DNA from: Lentisphaera sp.
Lineage (GTDB): Bacteria > Verrucomicrobiota > Lentisphaeria > Victivallales > GWF2-50-93
Reading direction: 5' to 3'
NCBI GenBank assembly: GCA_020721745.1
Contig: DYMC01000153.1
Coordinates: 1-5,625 of the forward strand
Length of the DNA: 5,625 nucleotides
Below are positions 4,866 to 5,625 of this stretch, piece by piece. Under the pieces are notes generated by a model, which was given only the letters and a program-made list of their open reading frames with translations, ran no database searches and was not told where the DNA came from. Each line of letters begins with the position of its first letter. The stretch's first letter is position 1. The position numbers and the translations under genes were made by a program.

Positions 4866-5585
4866 ATGAGATCAGATTCGAGAAGGAACGACCAGCTTCG
4901 CCCGCTGGGACTGCATTGCGGATATCTCCGGAATTGTCCGTCGTCGGTTCTTGTGGAGTTTGGCGGCACGCGCGTGATATGCTCCGCGATCGCGGTGGAG
5001 GAAGTCCCTCCGTGGATGAGATACCAGAAGAAAAGCGGGGGCTGGCTCACGGCGGAATACCAGATGCTTCCCTTCTCCACAAAGGAGCGAAGCAGGCGGG
5101 AGACGAACAGCATTGGTGGAAGAACCCATGAAATCCAGCGCCTGATCGGAAGAAGCCTGCGCTCGGCGGTGAACCTGGAGAAGATCGGCTCCCGCACCAT
5201 CTACGTGGATTGCGAGGTGATTGATGCCGACGGCGGCACCCGCTGCGCCTCGATCACAGGCGGGATGACCGCCCTGCGCCTCCTCATCTTGAGGTTGATG
5301 GACAAAAAGACCCTCTCCGAATCCCCCCTGCTCCGCAACATCGCCGCCACAAGCGTGGGCATGGTCGGCGGCAAACCCATGCTCGACCTCTGCTACGAGG
5401 AGGATTCGACCGCCGAGACGGACATGAACGTGGTGATGGCCGACGACGGTAACTTCGTGGAGATACAGTCCACTGCGGAAAGAAATCCGTTCTCGCGCGG
5501 GCAGTTCAACTCGATGCTCGACCTCGCGGCGAAGGGGATATCCGAAATCTTCGCCCTCCAGAACGAGGCAATATTGAAAAGCTGA
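4866..5585 (+). CDS. rph: Ribonuclease PH (tRNA nucleotidyltransferase)
   Basis: RNase PH is a phosphate-dependent 3'-to-5' exoribonuclease that trims the 3' ends of tRNA precursors and other RNAs in the cytoplasm, normally as a ring of dimers. The 239-residue length matches the family (238 in E. coli). Visible hallmarks are the N-terminal R-NDQLRPL (7-14), SVLVEFGGTRV (27-37), GWLTAEYQMLP (59-69), GGRTHEIQRLIGRSLR (84-99) with phosphate-binding R86, ADGGTR (121-126) with T125 and R126, and EEDSTAETDMNVVM (178-191) with acidic residues D180 and D186. All expected active-site residues appear present. It is divergently transcribed from the lipoprotein cluster, with 76 bases between the two ATGs. 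In many bacteria rph is followed by the dITP/XTP pyrophosphatase gene; here the downstream gene lies outside the window. Confidence 0.97.
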   Translation: MRSDSRRNDQLRPLGLHCGYLRNCPSSVLVEFGGTRVICSAIAVEEVPPWMRYQKKSGGWLTAEYQMLPFSTKERSRRETNSIGGRTHEIQRLIGRSLRSAVNLEKIGSRTIYVDCEVIDADGGTRCASITGGMTALRLLILRLMDKKTLSESPLLRNIAATSVGMVGGKPMLDLCYEEDSTAETDMNVVMADDGNFVEIQSTAERNPFSRGQFNSMLDLAAKGISEIFALQNEAILKS

Positions 5586-5617
5586 ATCCTGTTAATCGCA
5601 GTCAATGTGGTTGCCAG

Positions 5618-5623
5618 AAGGAG
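5618..5623 (+). promoter_or_regulatory. Shine-Dalgarno sequence of a gene beginning beyond the window
   Basis: AAGGAG occurs 32 bases after the rph stop, two bases from the window end, with no hairpin terminator between. It probably serves a downstream gene co-transcribed with rph; that gene's identity cannot be read here. Confidence 0.5.
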
Positions 5624-5625
5624 AT

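Overview
The window comes from a bacterial chromosome of moderately high GC. Coding is dense: five genes on the minus strand and one on the plus strand, read away from a shared promoter near 4820-4847. A lipobox lipoprotein, a secreted SurA/PrsA-type foldase and a dehydrogenase resembling those of lipid A amino-sugar synthesis point to a diderm (Gram-negative-type) cell. The gene mix would fit the Verrucomicrobiota/Lentisphaerota (PVC) group, but that placement is a guess from general resemblance and no marker here proves it.

Minus strand, in order of transcription: a small lipoprotein of unknown function (4789-4115); a periplasmic parvulin peptidyl-prolyl isomerase (4084-3077); a 160-base gap holding a large predicted RNA fold (3053-2952); an HD-domain phosphohydrolase related to the YfbR 5'-deoxynucleotidases (2914-2333); a Gfo/Idh/MocA NAD-dependent dehydrogenase (2253-1258); and purM, AIR synthetase of de novo purine synthesis (1225-185). 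Gaps are 30, 162, 79 and 32 bases, so one transcript is possible, though the two larger gaps could hold internal signals. Downstream of purM the first 184 bases contain a 15-bp tandem repeat, a perfect 10-bp hairpin and an 18-bp-spaced direct repeat, with no visible gene.

Plus strand: rph, RNase PH (4866-5585), followed by a strong Shine-Dalgarno sequence at the window edge that probably serves a next gene outside the window.

The genes split into envelope functions (lipoprotein, foldase, possibly the dehydrogenase) and nucleotide or RNA metabolism (HD phosphohydrolase, PurM, RNase PH). The most unusual item is the 102-base fold between the foldase and HD genes. It has 34 base pairs in two contiguous helices. 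All four non-Watson-Crick positions are G-U on the minus strand and would be A-C on the plus strand, which suggests a functional RNA read in the operon direction. I could not match it to a named RNA family.
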